A DNA stretch of 64,000 nt. Origin: Beauveria sp. NWAFU-1 (lineage: Eukaryota; Ascomycota; Sordariomycetes; Hypocreales; Cordycipitaceae). Shown one piece after another: positions 1-11,167 of this stretch. The notes below the pieces were generated by a model. The model had not been told where the DNA came from. It ran no database searches and saw only the letters and a program-made list of their open reading frames with translations. Within the stretch, counting starts at the first letter, position 1; every line of letters begins with the position of its first letter. The position numbers and the translations under genes were made by a program. The DNA lies in the NCBI GenBank assembly GCA_024472245.1, contig JANBXD010000003.1, forward strand, positions 3,906,001 through 3,970,000. Reading direction: 5' to 3'.

Positions 1-386
1 GTCTCTCGGGTGGCGGAGAGGGAGCTGGTGCTGGTGGGCGCCGAAGACTGAAGCGAAGCAGGGGCGTGCGAGGTGGTGTTGGACTCGTCGGATTCGCGAG
101 AGCTGCGGTGGGCTTCTTGGGGGCGCGGATGGCCGGGAATAGTGTCGTCTACGAATTTGGTGTCGACAGACATGTCGGCGAGCTGCTTGTGAGGGGCATG
201 GTCGGCACTATCTTCGATGTTGGCATTGGAGGGCGTGGGCCATGCATGGTCCTGAAAGTTGACTCGGACGGGGGAGATGGGAGCGTCGCGAAGCCTGGCG
301 GAGCTTTCGACGGACAATGGTGCAGGCGGAAGATGTTTTCCTGCAGGCGGCGGCGAGGTAGGAGGCGAGGTGGTGACGGCAGCCAT
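1..386 (-). CDS. N-terminal part of an unrecognised disordered protein (cut by left edge)
   Basis: An ATG at 386-384 opens a minus-strand frame that stays open to base 1, giving about 128 residues. The segment is rich in Ser, Pro, Thr and Ala (it begins MAAVTTSPPTSPPPAGK) and contains acidic and SR-like patches, so it looks like an intrinsically disordered N-terminus. No domain is visible, and the rest of the protein lies outside the window, so I give no function. The third-position GC preference and lack of stops over 128 codons support coding. The sequence just upstream of the ATG on the minus strand is pyrimidine-rich, as expected for a fungal leader. A gene model that begins at another ATG in the same region cannot be excluded. 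Confidence 0.55.
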   Translation of the reverse strand, partial: MAAVTTSPPTSPPPAGKHLPPAPLSVESSARLRDAPISPVRVNFQDHAWPTPSNANIEDSADHAPHKQLADMSVDTKFVDDTIPGHPRPQEAHRSSRESDESNTTSHAPASLQSSAPTSTSSLSATRE

Positions 387-3308
387 AATGTATATTGGAA
401 ACTCTGAGCCTGCAGGGAATCCGCCCGTTGGACGTTGGAGTAGAAGAAGAAAACGGCCAGCGGCCTGGGGGAGGGCGGGATGTGGGGAAAGAGAAGATAA
501 TATAGAGAAAGTATGATATTTAACGATGAAAAAGAAGTAAACGAGAAAGAAATCCAAAAAGGAGGCGAAGATGGATAGCGGAAAGAAAAAAAGAACCCTA
601 GCGAGAGACAGCGGCGATGATGAGGGACTGGGGAGGGTCGGTCGGGAGATGCGGACAAGGGAGGAGACGTAAACAGTTGTCGGTGGAGACAAGCAAGCTA
701 CCTACCTTCCTAGGTACCTACCTAGGTGCTAAGTTAGCTGCCTGTTAGCAGAGTGAGTACCGTAGTTGCGTAGGTAGTCAAGTATTGTGGGCAGGCATGT
801 ACAGAACAGACCGACTTGCTTCTATGGGAGGTATTCTTAGTGCACTCTGCTACGTTGATTGAGGTTCCTTGCAGCTGAAAGGTACAGTGCAGCCAGGGTC
901 CTCCAGTCTGTAGGTACCTACAGAGGCTGGCATGGCTGTTGCGTGCTGGTGCATGCGCTTCTTGCCCTTCAAGTTAGCGCCCAAATGGGGGAATCCACCG
1001 ACCAGGTATTACGGCGGGTTCAGGGCTTTGCAGGGTGGGAGTTGCAGTGGTTTAGCGGTCCAGTGAGTGACGGTGTGCGTATTGTGGCTGGGCTTTGGCT
1101 GAATGGCTGGCTGGATGTAAATGGATAGCTGAACCGATAGTGTCACTTTGTAGACGGCTGAATGAATGACTACAACAAGCATTTATTATTTCTTTTTGTC
1201 TTGGCCTTCAGTCTGCCCTAGCTGAGCTGGTCCGTCCTGCAGGTATCATTCCAGCTTAGATATAGCTATTAGTAACAAAAGGTACCCTGCCTACTGCTTG
1301 GCGGGTCACGGGTGACAGCTGATCCTGTGGTCCCTGTCTGCTCGTCTTACAATTAGTATTATAACAGTGCAGATTATGACATGTAGATGAAATATAACGA
1401 AACCAGCCATGACCAATTCCGACAGAATCCATAGCCATCATTCCCATCATACATCATGCTGTAATCCGTACCACCTGTCCCGTTGTGACGTTGGCGGCAG
1501 GGGCGTTTGCCGCTGAGCCTCACTCATCAGCCACTCAGCCGTCACGACCATGCTTCTGCAGAATTCTTCCCTCGACCCTCGGTCAGCCTTGGCTGCTCCC
1601 TCGAATCAGCCGCATTACAGCCGCATCACGGCTGCTCCAACCCAATCAAAAATTACCAAAAATCTCATCTCCTCGCACCACATCGCTCCGCGCCTTTTTC
1701 TTAGCGTCTTCTTGGCCCCTATCCGTACTCAACCCAGCATCGACCACCTTCGACTGTCTTGCCAACATGCAATTTTCCGACCTGAAAGCATCCTACGACA
1801 TAACACAATGGCATCAGCAATCTTGTCATTCCCCTAAAACACCACTTTCACCTCGCCAGCACCCCGTCTCTCGTATTCGTGCATCCCTATGCCGTCATTT
1901 CTTCCCACCAGACACTGTCGCCAAGCACTGCGGGCCCCGTATGATCCGTCATAACATGAAGAGTGACGACGCTCTATCTTGCGCCCAAGCGACCATCAAT
2001 CCGACAGCACCAATCATTCGAGTCGCATGATTGCATTGCTGACTTGCATAAAATGGCCAGATTGCCAGGTTATGTCGATTTTTACCCAAGTTTTTTACAC
2101 CCATGTTACCGATCTTGCCGTTGGTTCGCTTCACCTGTACACGGCTACGCCCGAGCAACTCACAAGCCGCAACAAGCGCATATCTCTCTTTGCCAGCCAA
2201 GGCTAATCAGTTTCAGCCTCCCACACAGTATTGTCCGTTTTCTCCCTTTTTTCCCCCTTCTTCTTCGTTTTTGCTAGCCTCTGTGGTCCTCTGCTCCACT
2301 CACTGGTGGCCGTTCGTATCTTGGCCTGAAACTGTTAGCGTCCCATGATTAGATGAACCACCATCGTAACCGAGAGACCATTTCTAAGACGCTGTATCAC
2401 TGTCTGCCCACTGGTATACTGTCCTTGTCAGGTCTCGCAAGCACGTCTTCTCTGCATTTATTACCCTGCATGTCCGTCATCTGCCTCTTGTCGCCATTCC
2501 CGAGGATTAGATCTTGTGCCAGATCCGCTCTGCGTGAGACACCCACCCTATACCAGCCTCGAGGACGGCACTGAAGCATGGCTGATGCGCTGTAATGTTT
2601 CATCCTGTCTGTAATGGGCGTCAAGCCTTTGCGCTGATGCCACCGCGAATTATTGGCGAAAAAAACGTTTCGAGACGCGGCCGAGACGCCGTGTGCTAGC
2701 TGTCAATTGTCAACAGTGCATCGTGATACGTAACACTCAAGTCTGCTTGATCGAGGTCCACTTGCATTCCTGTCCCGAAGACAATGGCCTAGATAAGACG
2801 CTAGAAAATGCTTGTCGCCTATTTTAACATGGATAATCGAGGCTCTATTCAATAGGTCGCTGAAATCATCTACTTCTATATTTCAAACTTTCTAAACATG
2901 GTACCCAAGGTTGACCGTTGCTCCCATCTTTGTTAGGCAGCCAAACCCTGGTCGCCTGGACAACCAAGTACCTTCATGTATCTCCAAATCCCACATCAGC
3001 ACCTCCGCCAATCATAAGCACTGCGTTTATTTTTTTCCAGCACACGGACTTCGCCATTAGTGACGCCGTCTAGCGCACCCCTAAACTCGCTACTTCCAGG
3101 TACTTCTACGCCGTGCATTGTTTCTATGCACGCCATGTAAGCGGGGGCACATGGCCCGTCGTCTCCCTTTTCCTGACAACACAAACTCCACAAACTCTGC
3201 ATCACCAGCAGGGCATCACTCGTTTATTTACTTCATTTTCCTTTGCTCGTCTTTCTGCTTATTATCTTATTGTCCGCATTTTTATCTTGCATCCATGAGC
3301 CTATAAAC
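387..3308. other. Long intergenic region upstream of the chitin synthase
   Basis: This holds the divergent promoters of the edge gene and of the chitin synthase. Reading frames here are short and of low quality, and I see no convincing gene. At about 698-729 there is a cluster of CCTA/TAGG units (CTACCTACCTTCCTAGGTAC type), a self-complementary short repeat. A CT-rich leader precedes the chitin synthase start. Confidence 0.5.
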
Positions 3309-6300
3309 ATGTCGCTCCCACAAAGGCCCGGGCAAGAGTCGCCCAAGGCCAAAGGCTATCGAAACTCCAACTCGCGGCGCCACCGGGCTGTCGACATCGA
3401 AACGGGCGAATTCCAAACCGTCGATGTACCTGCCAAGGATCGTCGTCGCCGTGGCAAATCCACCTCATCCTTTGCCGAAACCATTTCCAACCCCAATAAT
3501 AATCCCGATACCGCGCCTCTCCAGGGCAGCAGCTCGCCGCAACCCGAAGACCATATCTCGCGAAAACGCAGCCTGATTCGCCCTGAGCGCAACCGCATCG
3601 ACAAGGACCATCGCAACTACCACTACCATAAGCATGCCGCCAGAATGAATGTTCTGCCATCCTCCACCGGCAATGATCCTCTCCTCGAGAACTTCGACAC
3701 CACCACGGAACGATCCGGCGGTTCCCACGCCTATGAGACCGTCTCGGAGAACTCCAAGGAGAACAAGACCCGTACCCAAGAAAAACCGAGCCCGCCCCGA
3801 CCTCCTCGCCGCGGTAGGCATGGGAAGATTGTCAAAGAGAGCAAGATCAAGCCCAGGCGCAAAAACAAAGCGGTAGAGGACAAGCTGCGTCCCCCAACCA
3901 TCTGGAACGTCTACTGCTCTCTCGTTACCTTTTGGTGTCCCGCCTTCATACTGCGTTGCTGCGGCATGCCTGCCAAGGCCCAGCAGCGCGCTTGGCGTGA
4001 GAAGATGGGCTTGATTAGCATCATTCTTATGATCATGGCCGTTGTTGGTTTTCTCACCTTTGGTTTCACCGCCGCTGTCTGCAGCGCTCCTCCCGTCCGC
4101 CTCCGCAACAACAGGGTCTCGGGCGGCTACATGATTTTTCACGGTGTCGCCTACGATTTGTCCCAGTCTCACCACCCCCCTGCCGAGGGCATTCCTCGCC
4201 GCCAGGACGGCACCGGCGCCAATGTCTTGTACGATTTGCCCGAAAAGCACTCCGGCCAGGACGGCAGCTTCCTATTCCAAAACGTCAACGGTGCCTGCAA
4301 GAACATCATTACTGCCGCACCTGACTCTGATGTTCCTACCAACGCCAACGGCGACCTTGCCTGGTACTTTCCCTGTACCACGACCAAACAGGATGGCTCG
4401 ACGCAACCAAACCTGACAATTCCATACTATCTGGGCTACGCCTGCCACACCACCGACCCCGCACGCAACGCTTTTTACAAGGGACTCAAGGGTGCCGCCG
4501 ATGTCTACTTTTCTTGGCAAGATATCCGCAACCGCTCGCGCAACCTAATAGTGTACTCTGGCAACGTTCTCGATCTCAACGTTCTCAATTGGTTCAACGA
4601 AACTCAGGTCCGCATTCCTGACCGCTTCAAGGAGCTCCGCGACACCGATTCTCCCTTCAACAAGGCTGTCCGTGGCCGCGATGTCACTCGCTTATTCCAG
4701 GGTTCCGAGGACAAAAAGTACGCCCAGTGTTTCGAGGAGATTATCAAGGTTGGTTCCGTTGACACTGAAACCGTTGGCTGCATCGCTTCCAAGGTTGTGC
4801 TCTACTGCGCGTTGGCCTTGATTCTGTCCGTCGTTGTCGCCCGATTCTCCCTCGCCCTAGTCTTTCAGTGGTTCATCAGCCGTACCTATGCCGCCCACAA
4901 GACCTCGCAAAGCTCCGACCGCCGCAAGCGCAACAAGCAGATTGAAGACTGGTCCGAAGATATCTATCGTGCACCTGCGCGTCTCCCCGGCGAACTCGGC
5001 AGTACCGCAGCCGGCTCGGATCGCAACAGCAAGCGCGCTTCCACTTTTCTCCCGACCACCTCTCGATTCTCTGCTATCAACCCTGGCGAGCGCAGTTCCA
5101 ACGCCCGCGGCCGTCTCCCTACCACCATGTCCAGCCAGGGTGGCAGCGCACTGCTCCAGCCAAACTCTGTCTATAAACAAAGCAACGACAGTCGCGCCAG
5201 CTTCCTCCGCTCAGAACCCTACGGCAACACCACCTCGACCGATGGACCTGGCCCCGCGGGTTTCATCCATGACTCTGTTGTTCCCCAACCACCCTCTGAT
5301 TGGATGCCTTTTGGCTTCCCCCTTGCCCACACTATGTGTCTGGTCACTGCCTATTCCGAGGGTGCAGAAGGCATTCGTACAACTCTCGACTCGATTGCCA
5401 TGACCGATTATCCCAACAGCCACAAGGTCATTCTCGTGATTTGCGATGGTATCATCAAGGGCAAGGGCGAATCAGTGTCTACCCCGGACGCCTGTTTGTC
5501 TATGCTCAAGGACCACACCACGCCGCCAGAGCTCGTTCAGCCATTCTCTTATGTCGCCGTAGCTAGTGGCTCCAAGCGACACAACATGGCCAAGGTGCAC
5601 TGCGGCTTCTATGACTATGGCGCCAACTCGCGCATCCCTCAGGAGCGCCAGCAGCGAGTCCCCATGATGGTGATTGTCAAGTGCGGCACGTCCGCCGAGT
5701 TTGGTGGTTCCAAGGCCGGTAATCGTGGTAAGCGTGACAGTCAGATTATCCTCATGTCATTTTTGCAAAAAGTCATGTTTGACGAGCGCATGACGGAGCT
5801 TGAGTACGAAATGTTCAACGGCTTGTGGAAGGTGACTGGTATTTCGCCCGACTACTACGAGATAGTGCTCATGGTCGACGCCGACACCAAGGTCTTTCCC
5901 GACAGCCTGACGCACATGGTGTCGGCCATGGTCAAAGATCCGGAGATTATGGGTCTCTGCGGCGAGACCAAGATTGCCAACAAGCGCGCCAGCTGGGTTT
6001 CTGCCATCCAGGTCTTTGAGTACTTCATCTCACACCACCTCGCCAAGTCGTTTGAATCCGTGTTTGGTGGTGTCACCTGTCTGCCCGGCTGTTTCTGCAT
6101 GTACCGTATCAAGGCGCCCAAGGGCGGCCAAAACTACTGGGTGCCCATTCTGGCCAACCCCGACGTGGTCGAGCACTACTCGGAGAATGTGGTTGAGACG
6201 CTGCACGAAAAGAATTTGTACCTGCTGGGCGAGGATCGCTACCTGACAACTCTGATGCTGCGCACTTTTCCGAAGCGCAAACAGATTTTCGTGCCGCAGG

Positions 6301-6944
6301 CCGTCTGCAAGACGACCGTCCCTGACGAGTTCATGGTTCTGCTGTCCCAGCGCCGTCGCTGGATCAACTCGACCGTGCACAACCTTATGGAGCTCGTTCT
6401 TGTCCGTGACCTCTGCGGTACCTTTTGCTTCTCCATGCAGTTCATCATCTTTGTCGAGCTCGTTGGTACACTTGTCCTGCCCGCCGCCATTGCCTTTACC
6501 TTTTACGTCGTCATCACCTCGATCATTCACCAACCCGTGCAAATCATCCCACTCGTGCTGCTTGGCCTCATTCTCGGTCTCCCCGGCGCGCTGATCATTG
6601 TCACGGCGCACTCGTTGTCCTATGTCGTCTGGATGCTCATCTACCTCATTTCGCTGCCCATCTGGAACTTTGTGCTGCCCACGTACGCGTTTTGGAAGTT
6701 TGATGACTTTTCGTGGGGCGAGACGCGCAAGACGGACGGCGAGGTCAAGGGCAAGTCGGGCCACGAGGCCGCCGGCGAGTTTGACAGCTCCAAGATTACT
6801 ATGAAGCGCTGGGCCGAGTTTGAACGCGAGAAGCGCTCCAAGGGCGCGTATTGGGCGTCGAGCTCCCGCGACAACCTGACGTCGACGGGCGGCTGGGCGC
6901 TGCCGCCAGCGGCGGGCCACGAAGACTATTACTCGGATGCGTAG
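3309..6944 (+). CDS. chs-4: Class IV chitin synthase
   Basis: A single uninterrupted exon encodes 1211 residues from the ATG at 3309 (MSLPQRPGQ). An in-frame ATG at 3243 would add 22 hydrophobic residues and is less likely. The protein is a processive membrane GT2 enzyme that polymerises UDP-GlcNAc into chitin. Layout: a basic disordered N-terminus (1-190), two hydrophobic segments near 205-260, a cytochrome-b5-like region (about 275-400), a further membrane segment near 500, the catalytic domain (about 670-1030) and a C-terminal membrane cluster (about 1040-1140). Visible motifs are VDAD at 856-859, EDRYL at 975-979 and QRRRW at 1014-1018. Length and order match yeast Chs3 and fungal class IV enzymes; there is no myosin head, which excludes classes V and VII. 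It ends tail-to-tail with the Polo kinase gene. Confidence 0.96.
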   Translation: MSLPQRPGQESPKAKGYRNSNSRRHRAVDIETGEFQTVDVPAKDRRRRGKSTSSFAETISNPNNNPDTAPLQGSSSPQPEDHISRKRSLIRPERNRIDKDHRNYHYHKHAARMNVLPSSTGNDPLLENFDTTTERSGGSHAYETVSENSKENKTRTQEKPSPPRPPRRGRHGKIVKESKIKPRRKNKAVEDKLRPPTIWNVYCSLVTFWCPAFILRCCGMPAKAQQRAWREKMGLISIILMIMAVVGFLTFGFTAAVCSAPPVRLRNNRVSGGYMIFHGVAYDLSQSHHPPAEGIPRRQDGTGANVLYDLPEKHSGQDGSFLFQNVNGACKNIITAAPDSDVPTNANGDLAWYFPCTTTKQDGSTQPNLTIPYYLGYACHTTDPARNAFYKGLKGAADVYFSWQDIRNRSRNLIVYSGNVLDLNVLNWFNETQVRIPDRFKELRDTDSPFNKAVRGRDVTRLFQGSEDKKYAQCFEEIIKVGSVDTETVGCIASKVVLYCALALILSVVVARFSLALVFQWFISRTYAAHKTSQSSDRRKRNKQIEDWSEDIYRAPARLPGELGSTAAGSDRNSKRASTFLPTTSRFSAINPGERSSNARGRLPTTMSSQGGSALLQPNSVYKQSNDSRASFLRSEPYGNTTSTDGPGPAGFIHDSVVPQPPSDWMPFGFPLAHTMCLVTAYSEGAEGIRTTLDSIAMTDYPNSHKVILVICDGIIKGKGESVSTPDACLSMLKDHTTPPELVQPFSYVAVASGSKRHNMAKVHCGFYDYGANSRIPQERQQRVPMMVIVKCGTSAEFGGSKAGNRGKRDSQIILMSFLQKVMFDERMTELEYEMFNGLWKVTGISPDYYEIVLMVDADTKVFPDSLTHMVSAMVKDPEIMGLCGETKIANKRASWVSAIQVFEYFISHHLAKSFESVFGGVTCLPGCFCMYRIKAPKGGQNYWVPILANPDVVEHYSENVVETLHEKNLYLLGEDRYLTTLMLRTFPKRKQIFVPQAVCKTTVPDEFMVLLSQRRRWINSTVHNLMELVLVRDLCGTFCFSMQFIIFVELVGTLVLPAAIAFTFYVVITSIIHQPVQIIPLVLLGLILGLPGALIIVTAHSLSYVVWMLIYLISLPIWNFVLPTYAFWKFDDFSWGETRKTDGEVKGKSGHEAAGEFDSSKITMKRWAEFEREKRSKGAYWASSSRDNLTSTGGWALPPAAGHEDYYSDA

Positions 6945-7577
6945 AATATCGTCCAAGCATGATGGCTTCGAGTTGCACGTAGTCTTGGTGACGCCTTTTC
7001 CGATGCGCTGGTGGTTCTATTACTTGTTTGGGCGCCTTTTCTCTTTACATCTTTTCTTTTGACGCCTCCAGACTATTCTTTACACACACAGACAAGAACA
7101 TTGTAATTTGCTGATTTCAAGAGGGGGGTGGCCTTGGTTTATTTATTTTACTCTTACAACTCAGCGGCGTCTGGATAGTCTTTTTTTTATTGTTCTTTCA
7201 TAAGCCAAGCACAGCCAAGACCGTACTGTATACATGTATACTTATATATATATATATATGTATTTCAGCATTTTCTTCTGCACACATGACGAGTACTATT
7301 CCATTCTTTGGTACGACTGCTCTCTTCCTCCGTTGCGCTTTTCCTGCCACATCACCTTGCAAGTCTGACTGCATTGCGCAATGCTTGCATCGTCGAGAGC
7401 AATGTTGGACATTATAAGAAAGGCTCTGCACAAGGGGCGATGATTACCATCTACGGCACGATCAGAGGCAGCCAGATTACAAGACAAATTTGTAAAAAAG
7501 AAGAGGAAATATATTATTGTCATGACATGTACGCCGGCTACGAAAGACAATCATTAGGGGGGTATCATCATCCGTCA
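6945..7577. other. Shared 3' region of convergent chitin synthase and Polo kinase genes
   Basis: No gene is seen. A T-rich stretch follows the chitin synthase stop, and a (TA)8 microsatellite lies at 7243-7258. This is presumably where both 3' UTRs end. Confidence 0.5.
7243..7258. repeat. (TA)8 microsatellite
   Basis: Eight uninterrupted TA units lie in the spacer between the two convergent genes. It may sit within a poly(A)-site efficiency region, but that is inference. Confidence 0.85.
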
Positions 7578-10500
7578 TCACTTTTTGGCCTCGACCTCGG
7601 CGCCTAACTCCCATGGCCTGAGGGGGTCAACAAAGGTAGATATGCGCTGGTCACCCCATCGCGCGCCAATCGTGACCCAGACGTGCTTTTGCGGCGCCGT
7701 GCTGTGAATGGTCTCGCGGTGTCCGCGCCACCGGAGGCGACGCTCGCGCGCCATGGAGCTGTTGCCGAGTCCGCCATTGGAAACCCACTCCTTGACGACG
7801 GTGCGGATAAAGTCAATCTTGCGGCGGAAATCGTTGGCGGCGGGGATGCCCTGCAGCTCCGGGTCAATTTCGGGTCGCTTCCTGGTCGACCGCGTCGAGT
7901 TAACGGCCGTTGTCGCGCGGGCGGGCGCCTGAAAGTTGAGCAGCGTCTGCAGCGGGTACGAGAGCGTCGCGCGGTCGTCAAGGGCTGCGGCGCCAATGGT
8001 GCCCGTCTCGGCGAGGCGTTCGGCCGCGTCCTGGGGCAGATGCCAAAAGTGGCACCACGTCCCCGTGGCATCGAGCACAATCTTGGTGTGGTCGGGAAAG
8101 TTGAACTGGAGGTGGCCGTCGCAAAAGGCCCAGCAGCCCACGTCGCCAAAGCGCTGGTAAAACGTGATGAGCTCAGAAGGTGTGGCCTTTTGGCTCTTGG
8201 CGGCGGGTTCCTCGGCAATGGCTTCGTCGCGGCCATAGGCAATCATGTAATTGGCAAACTTTTTCCACAAAATGATGCGCTCCCGTTTTCTGTGCTGGTA
8301 AATGTCGCGGCCCGGGTTCATCTTGCCCGCCGTGCCGTCTTCATTGACCGCTACGCGAAACTGCTCTGGCGATAGCGAGACTTCGGCCAGACCGGCCTCG
8401 CCCTTGTTTTCGAAAAAGGTAATCGACTGGGACATGGGGACTGGCTGGTTTCTCTCGAGGTATGATTCGTCTTGGCGGCGGAGAATATGTCTCTCAGCGC
8501 CGCGGATGAAGACGCCAGCGGGAGGAAGAAGCGCAGTCTTGCTACCTTCGGTTGTGGGAATGTCGCGAAGAATGCAGCCGACACCGCCATCGTTGAGGAT
8601 ATAGCCAAGACCAAACTTGTTGGTGTAGTCTACCCATTTGACCACAATGTGCGGTGGTGAGGGCGTCACTGTCTTGGAGGAGATGATGGCCATGGAGCGC
8701 GCGTTAAGGGCACGCTCCAGCTCCGTCTCTAATCTACGAAGGCGTTCGAGCACGACATCGGGGCTCGTGCCTGCGACTTGACTGAGCTTCTCCAAGGGAC
8801 TGAAAAGAGTGGTTGTATGAATGGAGTCAGAGTTATGCCGCGAGTGGCCTACGCTTGCAGACGCCGAAGCTGTCAGAGTAGCTGAGCGCTCGACAAGATG
8901 AATGTTTGGTGCTGAGCGGATAGAAGGAAGGGCGGTACGGAGGGCCGGGCGCACACTTCTGATGAAATCGGGCGCCTCCTTGGGACGCACTGCCAACGAA
9001 TCTGTGCGCTTAACGCGAGTGCTTTGTGAGGGTGCCTCTGTAGAAATGGATTCGGCGCGCCTGACCCGAGTGCTTTGGGAAGGTGCCTCTGTAGAAATGG
9101 ATTCGGCGCGCCTGACCCGAGTGCTTTGCGGGGGTGCCTCTGTAGTAATGGGTTTTGCTGGCAGTGCAATGGATGGCCGGTTTTGGGCTCTTTGTTGAGC
9201 TGCAAAACTCTGAGGAGGCTGACGGAGAAGACTCGTCTTCTCGAGTGCAGTTGTGGGTGCAACCGTTGGTGGCGCAGATGCAGACTGTTTCAGGCGTAGT
9301 TGCTGCTGCTCCTTGATCCAGTCATCAAATGGCGTATAGACAATGTCTTCGGCTAAGGGAATGACGGGGGTGAGGCCAGCCTTTTCCTCAGCAGCCATCT
9401 CCTTCCAAATTTGCGTGTGAAGAACCTGAACATGGGACAGGGTGCCGATGCCGCATTCGCGGCAGAGTTCTTTGAGATTTCGCATTGATTGTGTGCGCAT
9501 AGCCAAGGGCAGACGGCCGTAGAATTCTTGCCTATCAGGGGCCGTTTCGCGTAGGCGGGAGCTCATTTCCGACTCTCTTGGTGTGAAGCCAATTGTGAAG
9601 AAGGGGTGCTGAATTATGGTGTCTGGTTCGGGCCGTTGATCGGCATCCTCCAGCATGGTGGCTACGAGATCCTTGGCCTCCTCACTGATGTAGCGTGTAG
9701 CGTCATTGACGGGCCATTCGTAGTCGCGCTCTCTTGCGCGACGATAGATTTCATCTGTAGTGGATGATTGGAAAGGCGGCTTGGAAGTAAACATGGCAAA
9801 CCTAAAGAATTAGCATAGCCGGTGTCAATGAGATGAGAGGGCTCACATGATGATGCCTAGAGACCAGATGTCAACCATGTGATCGTGGCCCTTTTTGCCC
9901 TTTTCGAGGATTTCAGGCGCAATATAGTTTGGAGTTCCACAAAGTGTCGTGCGACGAATGGTGTGCATGTCCCTGCCCGTAACAAGGAGCGCAGCAAGAC
10001 CAAAGTCGCCAATCTTGGCATTCATCTGAGCATCCAGAAAGATGTTACCCATCTTCAAGTCTCTGTGGATGATGCCCTTGCTGTGCATGTATTTGATGGC
10101 GCCGGCAATCTGCACCGAGTAGAATCGGACTTCGGGTTCCGTCAATCCCTTGCGGCGCTTGACCATGTCCATGAGCGAGCCGTTGGGGCACAGCTCGAGA
10201 ACGAGGTATGTGCTATTTTGAAACGAAAAGGCGCGCCAGAATTGGACAATATTCTTGTGCTTCATCTTGGAGTGTATCTGGAGCTCGGTTTGAAACTGGA
10301 GATTGGTCAATGTTTCGTTGCTTTGTCGTGACGATTCGAGACGAGGCCTACCTTTTGCTCCATCTTGGGCGGCATATGGCTCTTGACAATCTTGAGGGCG
10401 TAGACCTTGTTGGAGGGCTGCAGGTGACCGGTGTAGCAGATGGCAAAGCCACCCTTGCCGAGCAGCTTGCCGGTCTGGTAGATTGCCCCGTTAGGACGCT

Positions 10501-10684
10501 CGCTGGACGAGGGCTCCAAGACCTCGGGGGGCGGCGGGGGCGGGTGCTCCTTGTCTTTGGCGGCCTTGAGCTGGGCGGCCGTCTTGGTCTTGACGTCGGC
10601 GGGCTTGGGCATGCGCTGAGCATTGGCATCGCGAGGCGACAATGCCTCGAGGTCGGCGCCCCTAGCGGCGAGCCGATGGGCCAT
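7578..10684 (-). CDS. CDC5: Polo-like kinase (Cdc5/PLKA type)
   Basis: Three exons (10684-10352, 10295-9847, 9801-7578) join in frame to 1001 residues; introns are 56 and 45 nt. This mitotic Ser/Thr kinase acts at spindle poles, the septation machinery and the anaphase exit network. The kinase domain (about 70-330) has a glycine loop (GKGGFAICY), HRDLKMGN, DFG and the T-loop TTLCGTPNYIAPE. Two polo boxes follow: box 1 begins near residue 647 (WVDYTNKFG) and box 2 near 807 (FYQRFGDVG). The Trp in box 1 and a GCWAF sequence in box 2 are present. A long linker of about 300 residues separates kinase and polo boxes, typical of filamentous fungi, and contains a 17-residue tandem repeat. The N-terminus is short and proline-rich. 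It is divergent from the OPA3-like gene, with starts 483 bp apart. Confidence 0.95.
9013..9155 (-). repeat. 51-bp tandem repeat inside the Polo kinase linker
   Basis: Two full and one partial 51-bp units (starting at 9016, 9067 and 9118 on the plus strand) encode repeats of the type TEAPSQSTRVRRAESIS. The first two coding units are nearly identical and the third is diverged (RVKRTDSLA). Each carries an R-R-x-[E/D]-S or R-x-x-S-like basic site. Confidence 0.9.
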
Positions 10685-11167
10685 GACTGGCGCTTGTTGC
10701 GGGGGGCGATGTCGTCGTTATCGGTTTGCTTCTCGTTCAAACAGCTCCTGTAGAGGCACGAGCAAGAGGCATACGTCGCACCGGGAAGGGGGAAAGGCGG
10801 CTAAAAAGGGTTCAAAACAGAAAAAGACTGTCAAACAAGCGCTGAAGCAAGATGGGGAAAGATAAAAAGTCTAGAGGATGACTCTGTGGATCGTGACGGT
10901 CTGGTGCTCTAGAAGCCCGTCCATAGTTGCAGTGGTTGCCCCGTGGTTTGTGTACTTTTCTGACATTTGGTTGCTGTTGGCAACGGAATTGGAGATGTGT
11001 GATTGGTCAGGTGGGAAGTATGTGGAGACGGGCCGTCGTTGAAATGGTGAGCAGCTGGCAGCAGGTCGAAGCGCCCCACTTTGAGAGGATGACTACGCCT
11101 GTTTGACGATGAAATTGTTGCATTTCGCTGAGGAATTCGCTGAAGAATTCGGTGACGACACTCGACA
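10685..11167. promoter_or_regulatory. Divergent promoter region of Polo kinase and OPA3-like genes
   Basis: 483 bp separate the two start codons, so regulatory elements are probably shared or overlapping. Near 11125-11155 an imperfect direct repeat (GAATTCGCTGAAGAATTCGG) lies close to the OPA3-like start. I see no clear TATA box. Confidence 0.5.

Noticed and set aside
1485..2030. Plus-strand frame of 181 codons upstream of the chitin synthase
   Set aside because: Its composition is ordinary translated non-coding DNA, with overlapping frames of the same quality and no start or splice support.
6030..6956. Minus-strand open frame of 308 codons opposite the chitin synthase
   Set aside because: Antisense to the catalytic and membrane parts of a conserved enzyme, with no domain of its own.
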